Below, one piece after another: positions 15,201-25,850 of a stretch of 64,000 nt of DNA. Origin of the DNA: Larimichthys crocea (Eukaryota; Chordata; Actinopteri; Sciaenidae); contig NC_040019.1 of NCBI RefSeq assembly GCF_000972845.2, positions 11,547,001 through 11,611,000 on the forward strand. The letters are read 5' to 3'. Position 1 is the stretch's first letter. Each line of letters starts with the position of its first letter. The translations under genes and the position numbers were made by a program. The notes beneath the pieces were generated by a model that was not told the origin of the DNA, did not search any database, and saw only the letters and a program-made list of their open reading frames with translations.

Positions 15201-17407
15201 GAACGATGACGTCTGTGGTAGGAATCACAGCTTCGTCTGCTCCAGGATGAAATGTCAGTACAAACTCCATTTGTTCTTCTTCTAGTAACAGAAGCATTCA
15301 GACATATAGCAGTCAAGCCCTTGTTCTTACTTAAAAAGACATTTCTCCATCTGCCTCCACATCAGCAAGCAGCGTCGCTCCTCCACCCCCAACCAAGAGC
15401 CCTTGCCCGGATGGCTACATCTCCTGGTATCTGAACTGCTACAAGCTGGTGGTGGACGAGCCATTGCCCTGGGACAAGGCTCAGGCAGCCTGTATGCAGC
15501 AGGGAGGCAACTTGGCCAGTATTGACATGAGCTATGACCAGGCCTTCGTCGCTGGAGCGGTGCTGCAGGGCAAAGCGGACGCCTGGATTGGACTCAGGCG
15601 CAAGGTAGTTAACCATTAACCTGAAGTATCTAAAAACAAACACACATTAAAGACATGAAAACTTGGGTTCAAATTAAAACTATTAATATATTAAGTGTGT
15701 ATTTTAAGTGTTAAAATTTTAACACTTAACAAAAAGATAAATGCCTCAAATCATTACAGAACAGGCTCTATATTTTTGGATGAATTGACCCTTTTACCAT
15801 TGAACCCAAGCTCGTATTTTCTTGTAACGCAGGATGATGGCAGGTACACGTGGACTGATGGCTGGCCAGTTTTCTTCACTCAGTGGGGACCAGGAGAGCC
15901 TAGCAACATCAAGGATGAGGGCTGCGTGAGTATGCACGGTTCACCATTCTTCCACGGGACCTGGAACGACACCAGGTGTGACCAAGCTAAGCCCTATATC
16001 TGCAAGATCAGCTCAGGTAGATAACACAAACTGTTTTTCCTCACTTTTATCCCTGAGTCTTTTAGACCCATAATGAGAAACTGATTATATAACTTATGCT
16101 GCTTCTCAGAGAGCCCGCCACCGACTCCCAGGCCCGGTGATGGGCAATGTCTACCATTTTGGGTGCCCTACGGCCGCTACTGTTACTATGTGTACGACGG
16201 GAAGGAGGGTTTCTCTTGGCCAGACTCCCAACACTACTGCCAGTCACACAGGACAGAGCTGGTGTCCATCCACGAGAGAGCAGATGTGGAGTTCATCAGG
16301 AACATGAACTACACCAAATATCACCACATCTGGATCGGCCTCACGAGGGACAACAACTGTGAGTGTAGAAATGGACAAGAGAACAGTCATAGAAATGTTG
16401 TTTTCTATTTGTACCTGACGGTTGAAATACACATGAAGTATCTGGATATGTGCCTTTACATTTGATTTTCTAGTCGGCTGGGCCTGGACAGACAAGACCG
16501 CTGTGGGTTTCCTCAACTGGGCTCCCGGAGAGCCAAATGCAGCTTTCCACCCCGGCCAAGTGGCCGAAGAGAACTGCGTGGAGATGTACCACGATGGACG
16601 CTGGAATGACAACAACTGCATGCAGAAGAGAGGTTTTGCATGCCGCCACCGTCAGTGTGAGTTTATTTTAATTGATATACCGATGAGGACTGCATTTGCT
16701 CATTTCATAGCAGATTAACAGCTTCTCTATGTAAAACTCTCTTTCAGACTATGTAACAGATGATGGTGGAAATCCAGTTTTTCCCACTGATCCTCCAAAT
16801 CCAGGTGGCAACGGTAAGTGTGACAAAGTGCCAAATATAATTTGTCTCCCTCTGGCATCATTTCATCACACGCCTAGCATGGCTAATGATGGTCGACATA
16901 TTGCTGTTAAATTTCATTCAGACATTCTTGGTCACCATGAGATGAATCCTACTCACTTTGGTGTTCCCCTTGACTTTACCTCCATCACAAACATTTTTCT
17001 GAAATGCATTTACTTTGCCCAAGTACAGCCACACAGAGCCAAATCAAAACACACATGTAGAAGTTTGGACTCAATTTAAAAACGTGTTTAACATCCACAG
17101 TAACACTTCTGTATCTCTCTTTGTACAGGAGGAGTGATCGCTGGCGCTATCATTGGAGCCATTGTGTTTCTTGCCTTGATAGCTGGATTGCTGTTCTATG
17201 TCTTCAGCGTACGGGGGTATAAACTGAGCAGCCTGAGCCTGCCAGCAAGACAAACCAGTCGGGTTGATGTGGTAAGTTATTGATATGCTTGTTATGGTTT
17301 GTTGTGGAAACAAGTTTTTAAATGGGAGTTTGAATACTAAGTTTTGTGTTCTTTTGTTACAGCCTGCTTTCAACAACCCCAACTTCGCAGGAGAATCAGA
17401 CACATAA
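1134..17407 (+). CDS. Modular C-type lectin receptor: 12 CTLDs plus SUEL, F5/8C and LCCL domains
   Basis: A 50-exon gene; all exons join in frame at GT-AG borders for 6,519 nt, about 2,172 residues. Order: signal peptide (1-20), CTLD1-5 (21-727), SUEL-type lectin (739-832), F5/8C (833-978), LCCL (979-1078), CTLD6-12 (1079-2088), membrane helix (about 2112-2136), short cytoplasmic tail. It is probably a cell-surface endocytic or pattern-recognition receptor binding glycans with Ca2+ (inferred from domain families). QPD-type sugar motifs occur in CTLD1, 4 and 7 (NPD in 5). EPN occurs in CTLD6, 8, 9, 10 and 12 with a nearby WND. The tail ends with FNNPNF, an NPxF-type clathrin sorting motif. Unlike MRC1-family receptors it lacks ricin-B and fibronectin-II modules. 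Start: ATG at 1134 opens a hydrophobic leader. Alternative splicing cannot be judged from genomic sequence. Confidence 0.93.
2162..2244. repeat. 41-bp direct tandem duplication in lectin intron 1
   Basis: Two near-identical adjacent copies, beginning AAATCCTTTAAAACAATG, with a period of 41 bp. The low divergence suggests a recent local duplication. It lies in the first intron and affects no exon. Confidence 0.9.
2812..3403 (+). other. CTLD1 (three exons), QPD type
   Basis: Exons 2812-2957, 3052-3164 and 3264-3403. The domain has the CTLD hallmarks: paired cysteines, a WIGL core motif, GQPDNW and a later WND. QPD plus WND are the residues that in other C-type lectins favour galactose-type Ca2+-dependent binding, so this domain may bind sugar. 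Confidence 0.9.
3937..4561 (+). other. CTLD2 (three exons), degenerate sugar site
   Basis: Exons 3937-4160, 4250-4356 and 4443-4561. The fold markers are present (GWRQYGSNCYK, LWIGF, C...YMCK). The EPN position reads EPVVD and the WND position reads KWKTHVC, so classical Ca2+-dependent sugar coordination looks lost. Confidence 0.85.
4684..5421 (+). other. CTLD3 (four exons), degenerate sugar site
   Basis: Exons 4684-4819, 4946-5028, 5127-5246 and 5320-5421. CPPGWQSFAGSCYW opens the domain and DIWIGLSG is the core. The loop that would hold EPN/QPD reads GPGWPRNTANFWDC, and no WND is present. The last exon adds a proline-rich linker. Confidence 0.85.
5512..6110 (+). other. CTLD4 (three exons), QPD type
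   Basis: Exons 5512-5670, 5796-5878 and 5966-6110. The domain contains AWVGLND, then WAPNQPDNWQNNEDC and LNDDFC, so a QPD-type Ca2+ site is largely kept. The donor after 5878 (GTACGT) was chosen because it keeps the frame into the QPD exon. A 45-nt exon (6200-6244) adds a Gly/Pro-rich linker. Confidence 0.88.
6327..7426 (+). other. CTLD5 (three exons), NPD variant
   Basis: Exons 6327-6494, 7074-7193 and 7316-7426. DYCYLFNYLSMRTWSEARADC opens the fold. The sugar-site loop reads GNPDDYYGEDC, followed by YWNDDNC. NPD in place of QPD is an uncommon variant; WND is intact. A 33-nt exon (7502-7534) encodes a Pro-rich linker into the next module. Confidence 0.88.
7627..8033 (+). other. SUEL / rhamnose-binding-type lectin domain (two exons)
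   Basis: Exons 7627-7761 and 7887-8033, about 94 residues. The cysteine pattern and motifs fit the galactose-binding (SUEL) lectin family: an early C..SS..LHC segment, IQSAFYGRNSDDIC, a central CTVEGVLPYFRKAC and a terminal YLEIVYSC. The family usually binds L-rhamnose or D-galactose without Ca2+. The domain sits between CTLD5 and the F5/8C domain, with phase-1 borders on both sides. Confidence 0.85.
8908..9842 (+). other. F5/8-type C (discoidin) domain (three exons)
   Basis: Exons 8908-9042, 9419-9576 and 9698-9842. It begins VCLQGLGVEDGNITDSQLTA, a typical discoidin start with the specimen-like GxEDGxITDxQ pattern, continues through WIQVNLGQTRKVTGVVIQG and ends with AQYVRILPVEW...LRFDILGC. 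Such domains bind lipids, glycans or protein partners at cell surfaces. The first intron contains the long AT/CA microsatellite. Confidence 0.9.
9115..9312. repeat. AT-rich and CA microsatellite in the F5/8C intron
   Basis: A long run of AT dinucleotides interrupted by a few ATAG/TAC units, followed by a CA-rich block and a short AT tail. It lies wholly in an intron of the lectin receptor. Open frames across it are artefacts of the dinucleotide repeat. Confidence 0.95.
9950..10536 (+). other. LCCL domain (four exons)
   Basis: Exons 9950-10004, 10099-10165, 10272-10405 and 10493-10536. It has the LCCL signature: TVHCPAGCANEG, then ICAAAIHAGVV, then FYPGSTRNGITT. The family is found in cochlin, Limulus factor C and DCBLD proteins, often in innate-immune or extracellular contexts. 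It connects by a phase-1 border to CTLD6. Confidence 0.9.
10643..11282 (+). other. CTLD6 (three exons), EPN type
   Basis: Exons 10643-10816, 10907-11061 and 11169-11282. WYEFGDFCYK opens the domain, VWTGLND is the core, then WAPGEPNNHDGFSEDC and RWNDVTC. EPN plus WND is the mannose/GlcNAc/fucose-type Ca2+ site, and all expected residues are present. Confidence 0.92.
11415..12240 (+). other. CTLD7 (three exons), QPD type
   Basis: Exons 11415-11530, 11868-12019 and 12095-12300; the last exon also carries the linker and start of CTLD8, so the boundary at about 12240 is approximate. FWWIGLR is the core. The codon split across the last intron gives DKDQPD, followed by FWDDKQC. A QPD-like site is kept but the WND position is WDD. 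Confidence 0.85.
12241..12868 (+). other. CTLD8 (shares an exon with CTLD7), EPN type
   Basis: The start lies in exon 12095-12300, followed by exons 12390-12567 and 12644-12868. SKWIGLKHN is the core, then HGEPNNHEGREDC and WWNDLNC, an intact EPN/WND site. The domain ends in a long proline/valine linker. Confidence 0.9.
13036..14111 (+). other. CTLD9 (four exons), EPN type
   Basis: Exons 13036-13205, 13294-13364, 13781-13881 and 13992-14111. AAWIGMRMF is the core, then HWGSGEPNNANGEEQC and GWNDANC. The EPN/WND site is intact. Splitting the core over a 71-nt exon is unusual compared with its neighbours. Confidence 0.88.
14655..15253 (+). other. CTLD10 (three exons), EPN type
   Basis: Exons 14655-14792, 14876-15030 and 15154-15253. 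TWIGLSD is the core, then NTNEPNNAQGAEHC and KWNDDVC. The EPN/WND site is intact. The final donor is GTCAGT, a weaker but allowed consensus. Confidence 0.9.
15366..16016 (+). other. CTLD11 (two exons), EPS variant
   Basis: Exons 15366-15604 and 15833-16016. AWIGLRRK is the core, then WGPGEPSNIKDEGC and TWNDTRC. EPS replaces EPN, which would be expected to weaken the mannose-type site; WND is retained. Confidence 0.88.
16110..16656 (+). other. CTLD12 (two exons), EPN type
   Basis: Exons 16110-16358 and 16474-16656. HIWIGLTRD is the core, then WAPGEPNAAFHPG and RWNDNNC, an intact EPN/WND pair with a short insertion between them. This is the membrane-proximal CTLD. Confidence 0.9.
16748..17407 (+). 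other. Juxtamembrane, transmembrane and cytoplasmic-tail exons
   Basis: Exons 16748-16813, 17129-17271 and 17363-17407. A Gly/Pro-rich stalk leads into a helix of about 25 residues (GGVIAGAIIGAIVFLALIAG onward). A basic tail of about 36 residues follows, ending FNNPNFAGESDT before TAA at 17405. NPNF fits an NPxF clathrin-adaptor motif, consistent with an endocytic receptor. Confidence 0.88.
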
Positions 17408-17655
17408 ACTTCATCATTTTGTACAGTACACTGAATTTGATACAAATCAGCTATAATGTAGTTTTTAGGTCTTCAACTCTATTGTTATTATTTCAATAAT
17501 GATAATACAAAAAAAAAAAAAAAAAAAAAAAAACAAAAAAACAAAAAAAAAAAAAACAAAAACTAAAAAAAAAAAAAATAATTAATAACACCAATAATAA
17601 TAATAATAATAATAATATCTAATCTTATATCTCTGTGTTGAACTCAGATTTATGA

Positions 17656-17661
17656 ATTAAA
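17656..17661 (+). terminator. Candidate ATTAAA poly(A) signal, lectin receptor
   Basis: This is the variant poly(A) hexamer about 250 nt after the stop codon of the lectin gene. No better hexamer lies nearer the stop. Confidence 0.4.
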
Positions 17662-17818
17662 GTTATTTTTTAACATCCGCATTTTCTGACAAATGTAATT
17701 TACAAATGTTAATTCCCAACATTCACCACCAAATATCAAATTGTTTAATTCATGTCTTTTTTTTTCTTTTTTTTTTTGATAAAAATGAGAATAAACAACC
17801 AAAAACTCATTTCCAGTG

Positions 17819-17824
17819 TTTATT
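17819..17824 (-). terminator. aff1: Candidate AATAAA poly(A) signal, aff1
   Basis: TTTATT on the plus strand gives AATAAA on the minus strand, about 2.36 kb after the aff1 stop. A long 3'UTR is usual for AFF genes. Other hexamers closer to the stop are possible, so this assignment is tentative. Confidence 0.35.
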
Positions 17825-20184
17825 CATCTCTGTACACTGCAACACAAATTCTTTACATATTTCACAAAAAGGAAAAAAAAAGCATCCTTCAAATTTTTCC
17901 ACTAAATAATTATTTGGACAAGAGGTGTAAACTTGCTGCGAAGAAATTCATAGATGAAGCACCAACAGTCGAGGATGATGGGAAAAAAAAGCCACAGGTT
18001 TGAAAAGACAAGGACACTGAAAAAAAAAACAACAACTGTTGCACAATTTCTGAATGTCGAATGCCAAAATGAGCTCGTGCAGTGTAGACATCTGCAGTAA
18101 GAAACTCTTTCGATCATTTCTACAGCAGCCTGCTGATGATCCGTACATAAAAAATAATCCCAAACGCCATGGCACCAGTGTACTCACTCCTTACTTAAAA
18201 AAATATCATCATTTATGTGAGAAAATAAAGTTAGGAGCACTTTGTGATCCTTGTTTAGCCCTTTTATCGTGTAACTGCACAGACACACCAAATGAATTAA
18301 CAAGCGAAACATGCCAAAAGCAGATGGTATTCATTATCAACATTTTATACTGATCATTTTTGTGTCCTCCTGTGTACCAATAAGAATTTGTGATGTCAAC
18401 ACCTCACCAACAAGCCAACAAAACTCATGATTTATTGCTCAGAATCAAAGTTACAATAAACAAGAGTAAAGACAAGCACAGTCTGTCTTTTTGTCCAATA
18501 ACACACTGAAATTTACTACAAATACTCAAAAAAGTGCATTCTTTAGTAAGCTATCATTTGGCCATTTTATTCTACCCCACAGATCTGGTAAACATTTTGC
18601 AACTCAACATTTGCCACTCAACAAAAGTGTGGGAAACAGAGGAAAGCAGCTTACAGGTGCAAAAACAAATAGAGGGGACACTACTGTAGTTTCATATCTG
18701 GTGAAAATCTGTGGTAGTTCCATTATACGTCAAGGGAAACTCAAACTGACAGCCAACGTGAAGCACAACATCCACCACTTTACACTAAAAGGAAAAATCG
18801 GGGATGTCAAATTATTCCCCCTTTTTTCTGTTCTTGCAAGTATTTGTGGACAAGAATCCTCTAGAATAAGATGTTTACTTTGATACTTGTATAATTTCCA
18901 TTAGAAGGAAAATTGTATTTCTAAAATCTCATTTTGATCTGACAAACTAGTCACTGCTTGCCATTACGCTGCAGCCTCCAACCATCATAACAACAACAAA
19001 AAAGAACAATTCAATCACTTTCCAATCAGCATCGACTGCGACACAGAGCGGCGCCTTACAGGAGCAGACAGGTAAGACCTTCGAAGGAAATGGTTTTTCC
19101 CTTATACACGATGACTTCTTGGACTTCACCGCTTTCACACAAAATGCATCTTTATTTTATCATGATCCGAATTTGTCTTTGCTGTGGGCAACACACATAA
19201 TTCAACCTACATTCAATATGTATTTTGTTCTGAGAGGACAGATGTCTAATTAACGGTATGCCACGTGTTGGTTTTTAATTCATCCTTATAAATGCACTTA
19301 TTATTGCACAAGAAGTGGAGAGCTGGCAACATCTATTGAAAAAAACCCAACTAAAAATACAGATGGGGATTAGCTCGACTTCCCACATAGTCAAAATTAT
19401 ACTGTGTCACAAGTGTTACAAGAAATGACTTCATCCAGGTGGGACCTGCATGCTTGAACTATCACCTGGCCGATTTGTGGGAGAAATACAATGCAGTATT
19501 TTAAAAAATACAAAATCCCTGAATCCAAATCAAACCAATATTTCTGAGTGAAACAGGGAAACTGAATCTCTTTTTAAGAGAAATGAAATAAAATCAATTA
19601 GAAAAAACTGTTCGGTGAAGTTTAAACATGATACGCTTGAAAAATGATTTAAGTGCCTTCAGTTTTACTGATCATAATAGTAACATTAATAACAAAAGTT
19701 GTGATAATAAATAAGATTTGTGTCAGTACTTGCGCCACAACCACGTAATAAGGCTGTGTAAAAGACACGGAGCCACCAAATGGAGCTTTTGGTTCTATTT
19801 GATGTTTCCATCCAGAGATGATTCACATGTGACTCCATGATATCAGCTGACACGAGGGACAGGAAGGTACAAAGCAGGTGCTAAACATGAAATGTGTGGA
19901 TTACAACAGATGTAACCAAAGTTCATAAAAGTGCCAGAGAGACAGACAGACACACCATTGTGGACATGAGAGAAAAAGAAAATGAATAAACAAGTGCAAT
20001 GATCAGTGTGGTATCCTTGAAGACACGCACGAGATGATATCAGTCTACCTTTTTCATGAGATGAGTTTAACGTCCGTGTGAAGTCAAGAAAAAGACGGCT
20101 GGTACAAAGTCTGAGGGACAGGCCAGGAGCGAGAGGCAGCTGGAAGGGTTTGCAGACATCGAGTAGCAGGAGCAGGATTGTTGG

Positions 20185-23100
20185 TCACTTTACCTTTTGG
20201 CTGCCAAGCCTCAGCCAGTAGACCCCCTGTCTCGTATAACGGACCATAGCGCTCATACTAGACGCCAGGCTGAGTGGACCCATAACTGTGTCCAGCTCTG
20301 TCAGCATACCTGAAACATAAACATGAAAAAACATAATAAATATAAAAGGGTTTTGTCCTTTATAGCCAATTTCCCCATACATGACAACTGTACTGAAGTT
20401 ATGCATAAATAACCTCTTTGACTGACAGGTAGGTGCCATTCCATCCATTCTTACCGCTGCCTTTGTGTGCCAGCTCCTCCGCCTGCTCCCAGATGTCATG
20501 GGCGCTCAAGAATAACGTAGTGATGTTGACATATGTGAATGCCACCCGTTCAATGGCCTGGGGAACCACCACGGTGCTGGCGACAGGGTCCACAACCAAC
20601 CCGCTGCTGCTGTGGTTGGAGCCTGGACCTGAGCTGGTGGATGTGATGACTGGAGACGGCATGTTGGGCATGGGGGACGGGGTGTTTGTGACCCTGTAAG
20701 ACACAGGTAAAAAGTCGTCTTATACTTATTACCACATGGTGCATTAGGCAAAAACAGTGAAGGTTAATGTGCAAAGTACAGACTTACTTTGATGTTAAGA
20801 AAGAAGGATCGTGTGTTTTCTGAGCAGAGTTCTGAAAGAAGCAAAACAAAATATTAACTGTAACTGCTACTTTTCCACCTGATTACTTAAGTAGTGAATT
20901 CAATTATGTCAATTATTACCTAAATAATTACAAAACAATTCCAATGGCAGAGTGGTCATTTTTTTGTACTTACATTGAAGTGATCAGTGAGGGTCTTTGA
21001 ATGCTTGAGTGCAGTTTTGTGTTTGTGACGAAACATGGCCATCTGCAGGAGAGACTGGCACTTCAAACTACAGGACACAGTTAGATGTTACTGGATTATT
21101 CACATGATTCATCGAAGAACACACTGGTTTGTTGCATTGTGTAGCTGTATCTTGTTTGTGAAGCGAAGCCTGAGATCAATGATGCATTCAATTAACACAC
21201 AGGCTCTATATTTTACATGTAAGGCATGAGCAATAAGGCATTGAGCTGGAAAATAATTTCAAGATTGTACAAATGCATACAGCTAAGCTACCAGTAGTAA
21301 TGTTAGGAAGCTCTCATGCAACAAAACACATAAAACATCATCTACACCTTACCATAAAGCTAAAAAGTCCCTTTCTGAGGGTGGAGCAGAGGGATCCACT
21401 GAGTTCTTAAGTTTTAGTACAAACCTGTGAGAGTGGAGAACGTATCGGTAAAACTAATGCAAAATCTTTCATTTGAACTTGCAGCAAGCATCTGATAGTG
21501 CAGATAATCAATGATAATAAAAATAGGTTCGAACTTGAGCAGCTCCACGGTCTCTGCAAACATGGTGTGGGAAGACATTGAAATCTGTGGATCTTTTTCC
21601 ATGGCAATGCCACTCTCAACAAAGTACATGGCCGCATCCAGGTAGTTAAAAGCTTTACTGAGCTTATCTGACTACAAAGAGGAAGAAAGAGCAGAAACAA
21701 ACACAATTTGGTTATTAGTTTACATGTATTACTAGGCTGCAGTCATTTTTAGTAAATTAACTTACCTCTGCATCTGCTTTGTGTTTCAGTTTTTTGGCCT
21801 CCTTTATGTAATGCTTCACTGGATACTGCCTACAGGTGAAAGATTCATTATAAGAGAAGTAATAACACAAGAAAGGTCATCATTGATGGGAACACTTTAA
21901 ATACCAATCCAGAAATGTTGCAGGTTTCTCTGGTCCTGCCTACTGTTACTGAAATACTATTCTGAGTATAAATGTCCTGAATGATACGTAACTTGTCTCA
22001 AGACCTCCCACGTTTTAGACCCAATGTAAGCATATCAGTAAAATCTTTAATTGCGACCATGAACACGAGGAGCTTCACCAGGAATTAAACTTGATGACAA
22101 TCAGTCACTGAAAAATAAACTTGATTCATTTATGACATTACAGGTTAGATTCATATTAGCTATATGTAATATATTTTACATTACAGAAGGCAAAAATCTA
22201 GCAACAGAAAATGATGACCAGCTTGCACACGCGTAACACGTACTGCCTTGAGTCTGGTTATACAGGTGTGCTGTTCAGAGTTAACTACAGACAGAGGCCA
22301 CACAGGAGAAAGAAAGCATCTGGAGAACTGGTGCTCTAATCTACAATGGTCACACTTTGAAAACAAATTTAACAGCAGCAGAGCTGTCGTCTCCTTAGTT
22401 GTAACGTCTATACTGTCTTGTTACTGTAGTTACCATATGTGCGTGGCTTCATTTTAAAAAGGTTCTAGTTCACAGATTAGACCAACATCATCTCTGGGGT
22501 TGAGATCTTACAACTGCCTCTTGCATTTACATTTTCTTTCCTCATAGAAAAACTCATGCAACCAGATTGATAATAGAGGAGATATCACTATTTGGGGAGT
22601 ACATCCAGCTATGTGAAAACACAGACTGGAAACATATCAAACATATCAAATATAAAACTGTATTTTAGAACAACATAACAGCCCAGTAGAAAGGATTTTT
22701 ACCTCTCGTCGAATCTAAGCAAAGGCCTGTTGGTCAAAGATTCCCTGGCTGGCTGTGAAGATGATGATGGGACGGAGAGGCTGCTCTTTGGGGGCTTCTG
22801 CTCAGATCACAGGGCAGACATTTGGTTACATTTTTACATGTTAACCTTCTCATATAAAAAAATTATTAATAACCAACAATCATTAAATCTATAAGAACTT
22901 GCAGAAGCTTGTTTAGTAAATGCACTAACTTCATAAGCTAGGTGGTTTTATGCTGACAGTTACCTTTTCAGAGTGTGGGTGCTCTGTGTGCTTTCCACTG
23001 CTCTTCTTGTGCTTGCAGGAGTCTTTGCTCTTTACGGCGGCCTCTTTACTGGACTCCCGCATCTCCCCAGAACGACGTTTGTGTAACTTTGACTCTTTCG

Positions 23101-25797
23101 CTGTGTCTTTGGGTGTCACAGGCTGCTGCAAAGGAACAGGATTTTTCTTGGCCTTCTTTCGCTCATGGTCTTCTGTTGAATTGTTGGAGCTCCTGCAGGT
23201 GATAAGATGAAAGAGCTTGAGTGATCTGACTTGACTCACATACATACCCACAATGGAAACAAGTACGGGATGCCTCTGATTTAGGGGACCTACTCCAGTT
23301 TGATAGAAGTTTGAGTCGCTGAGGTATTCTTGTTATCCAGCCTTGGTTTCTTTCTGGGAATAGTTTTATTGTCTACCTCAACCTAGAAGACAACACATCA
23401 CGCATTAAAGTAAAAACAGACTTTCATTATGTACACGTACTCTAACTAGAGCAACCTTTCTTATTACTTACATTTTGAGGTATACTCTTCTTGCTGGTTT
23501 TGGTGAGTTTCTGTGCTGTTGAAGCATTGCTGCCTCCTCCATCTTGCTCTGTGACCAGTGCTGATCTCTTTATATTGCCAGGTATCTCCTGGTGGTTGCC
23601 GGAGGTCTGGGGGGCTCTTGAGAGCAGACTTAGATCAATCTTCACCAGTAGAGATCTGGGAGGCCTGTGGGGCTCCCGAGAACTCTTGGCTGTATGCCCA
23701 GTCTTCTCTGGGTGTTTGTGGGTTGTTTTGTGAGGGATCTTGGTACCCTCCGTACAGACAGTCTTGGACTTTGGTTTGCTACAACTGACTCTGACTGAAG
23801 GGGCAGAAGACAGCTGTTCGGGCTGAGCAGGACTTTGGGTGGGGCAGGAGCAGGGGTTTGGATATTGTACACCACATGATGGACAATGATCATACACACC
23901 CAGCTTGACGTCAGGCTCTGATCCAGCCTTACGCTTGTCAAGTGACGTGTGTTTAGAAGTCCTCTTACGGTCTCTTTTAGTGTCACTGCCGTTCTTGCTT
24001 TTCTTACTATGTCCCGTTTTCGTCTTTACCTTGGGTCTATCTATGAAACACGGGTCTTTGTCTCGCGTGGCTACAACTTCCTCACACTTCACTCCATGCG
24101 CTGCTACAGTGCGATCCAAGCAACCAGCTTTCCCTGGTTTTGAGGAGTACGTGTTGCATGAAAGTTTCCTGCTACAGCTGCTCAAATCAGCAGAAGGGGA
24201 TTTTTGGCTACTTTGCTGGTTATACTTGTCCTGAGGGCCTTCACTGTACTGCTGAGGTTTTCCAAGGTTATCAGTGAACTCTTTCTGGTGAGAAGAAAGC
24301 TGAGGTTTAGACTCCCTGCTGGGGTCAACCACCTCTACACTGGAGAGCTTGGAGCTTTGAGTGGGTGGTGGCAGTTTGCGAGAGGGGCTCTCGGAGGCAT
24401 GTGCGCCGCTTTGACATTCAGTGCTGGAGTTCTGCTGGCTGGACCTGATCCAGTTTCCCAACTGCCAATCAACATGGGTCACAACTGGAGCATCAGGCTA
24501 TAAAAAGACAGAAACATTGGAAAGAATGAGAAGTTAAGAGAATGCACGTTTGCGTGTCATTCATTCAATATAGTAGTATAGTAATAAGTATATAGTAATA
24601 AGTACAATAATGACAAGCGGTAAATTACCTCGGTTTTCACGGGATTGCTCACTGGGTGCTCAGGTGGCTCCTCTGTGTTGCTTTCACTGTCCGACTCTGA
24701 CCTTGAGCTACTCTCTGAGTCGCTGGAGCTGGCGGACTCTACCCCTCTGGAATGTGCTGCTTCAAATGAACTACAGCACACACACACACGCACACACACA
24801 CACACACCACAATAATATGACACAGCAGTGTTATAGTTATAATTAAATGACAAGCATGCCATGCTGGTAAATAGTGCGTTTAGCAAAACATTACGTGCGA
24901 GAAAGAGAGTGATAGGAAACGTGTTTTTACTACTTTAAAATTCTACAAAATTAGTTGAACTACAAACTGATTAACATTAACATGCTATCTTGGTAGTTGA
25001 TTATTCCTTTTACTAACATCTTTTTAGTTTTTTTTTCATGTTTCCAGCTGATTTCCTTTGTTATTTCTGTGGTCAAATAAAACAAATTACTTCAATTATT
25101 TAAAATATTTTATCACTATCGAATACATAAAAAGATTAAGAAAATAATCTGCAGAAATAATCATTAGTTTCTAATATTATTATTTATTTGCAAAGTCTTA
25201 TACAGTTTGTAAAATGCTTCTTTGATGTGAACTGTAGTCACGTTTAATTCACAGCAAACTGAAACCAACTGATTCTGTCTGTCTGTCTGTAAAGCTTTGG
25301 CAGAAACGCTGATGAAGCCGACTGGTAAAGACACTGTTTTGAATAAACTGCATGAAATCACTGATTCTCTTTGAGGCACAGTAACATACAACAGTACTCT
25401 CAGCCATGTGTCATCTTTGGAAAATAACAAAAAAATGTTTTTTTTGAGAAGTCACTTACGATGAGGAGGTCTGCTGGATGAGCTGGGGTGGATCAGCAAG
25501 AGATGAGTCATATTTTTCTGGAAAGGAAAAAAACTTGGATCATGTGAAATGTAGCTGAGCTTTCCTTAAACTAAAGATCTCCAGCAGCAAAGATTATTTG
25601 ACTTTTGCTACACTTCATTAGAGTCTTAAATCAGGATACCCACACCATTTATGTCAAGAAGAGGGTTTTCAGGCTTTCATCATCATGCAGCAACACAGAA
25701 ACCTGTTCCTAAAATGTTTTATTAGTATTTCCCACACCTTCCTAAATTCCACATCTGTTGCACAAAAACTCAGTGTAATGTTAGGTAGGACACACAG

Positions 25798-25850
<53 letters not shown>

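Larger units (their letters stand above)
17408..20184. other. Converging 3'UTRs of the lectin gene (+) and aff1 (-)
   Basis: There is no coding sequence here. The lectin stop is at 17407 and the aff1 stop at 20185, so the region holds both 3' ends. An A-rich tract with ATA/ATT simple repeats occupies about 17510-17615. If the poly(A) signal complement near 17819 is used, the aff1 3'UTR would be about 2.4 kb. Confidence 0.6.

Noticed and set aside
1134..17407. Calling the lectin receptor mrc1 (macrophage mannose receptor)
   Set aside because: The ricin-B and fibronectin-II modules are absent, and SUEL, F5/8C and LCCL domains are present; only the CTLD array is similar.
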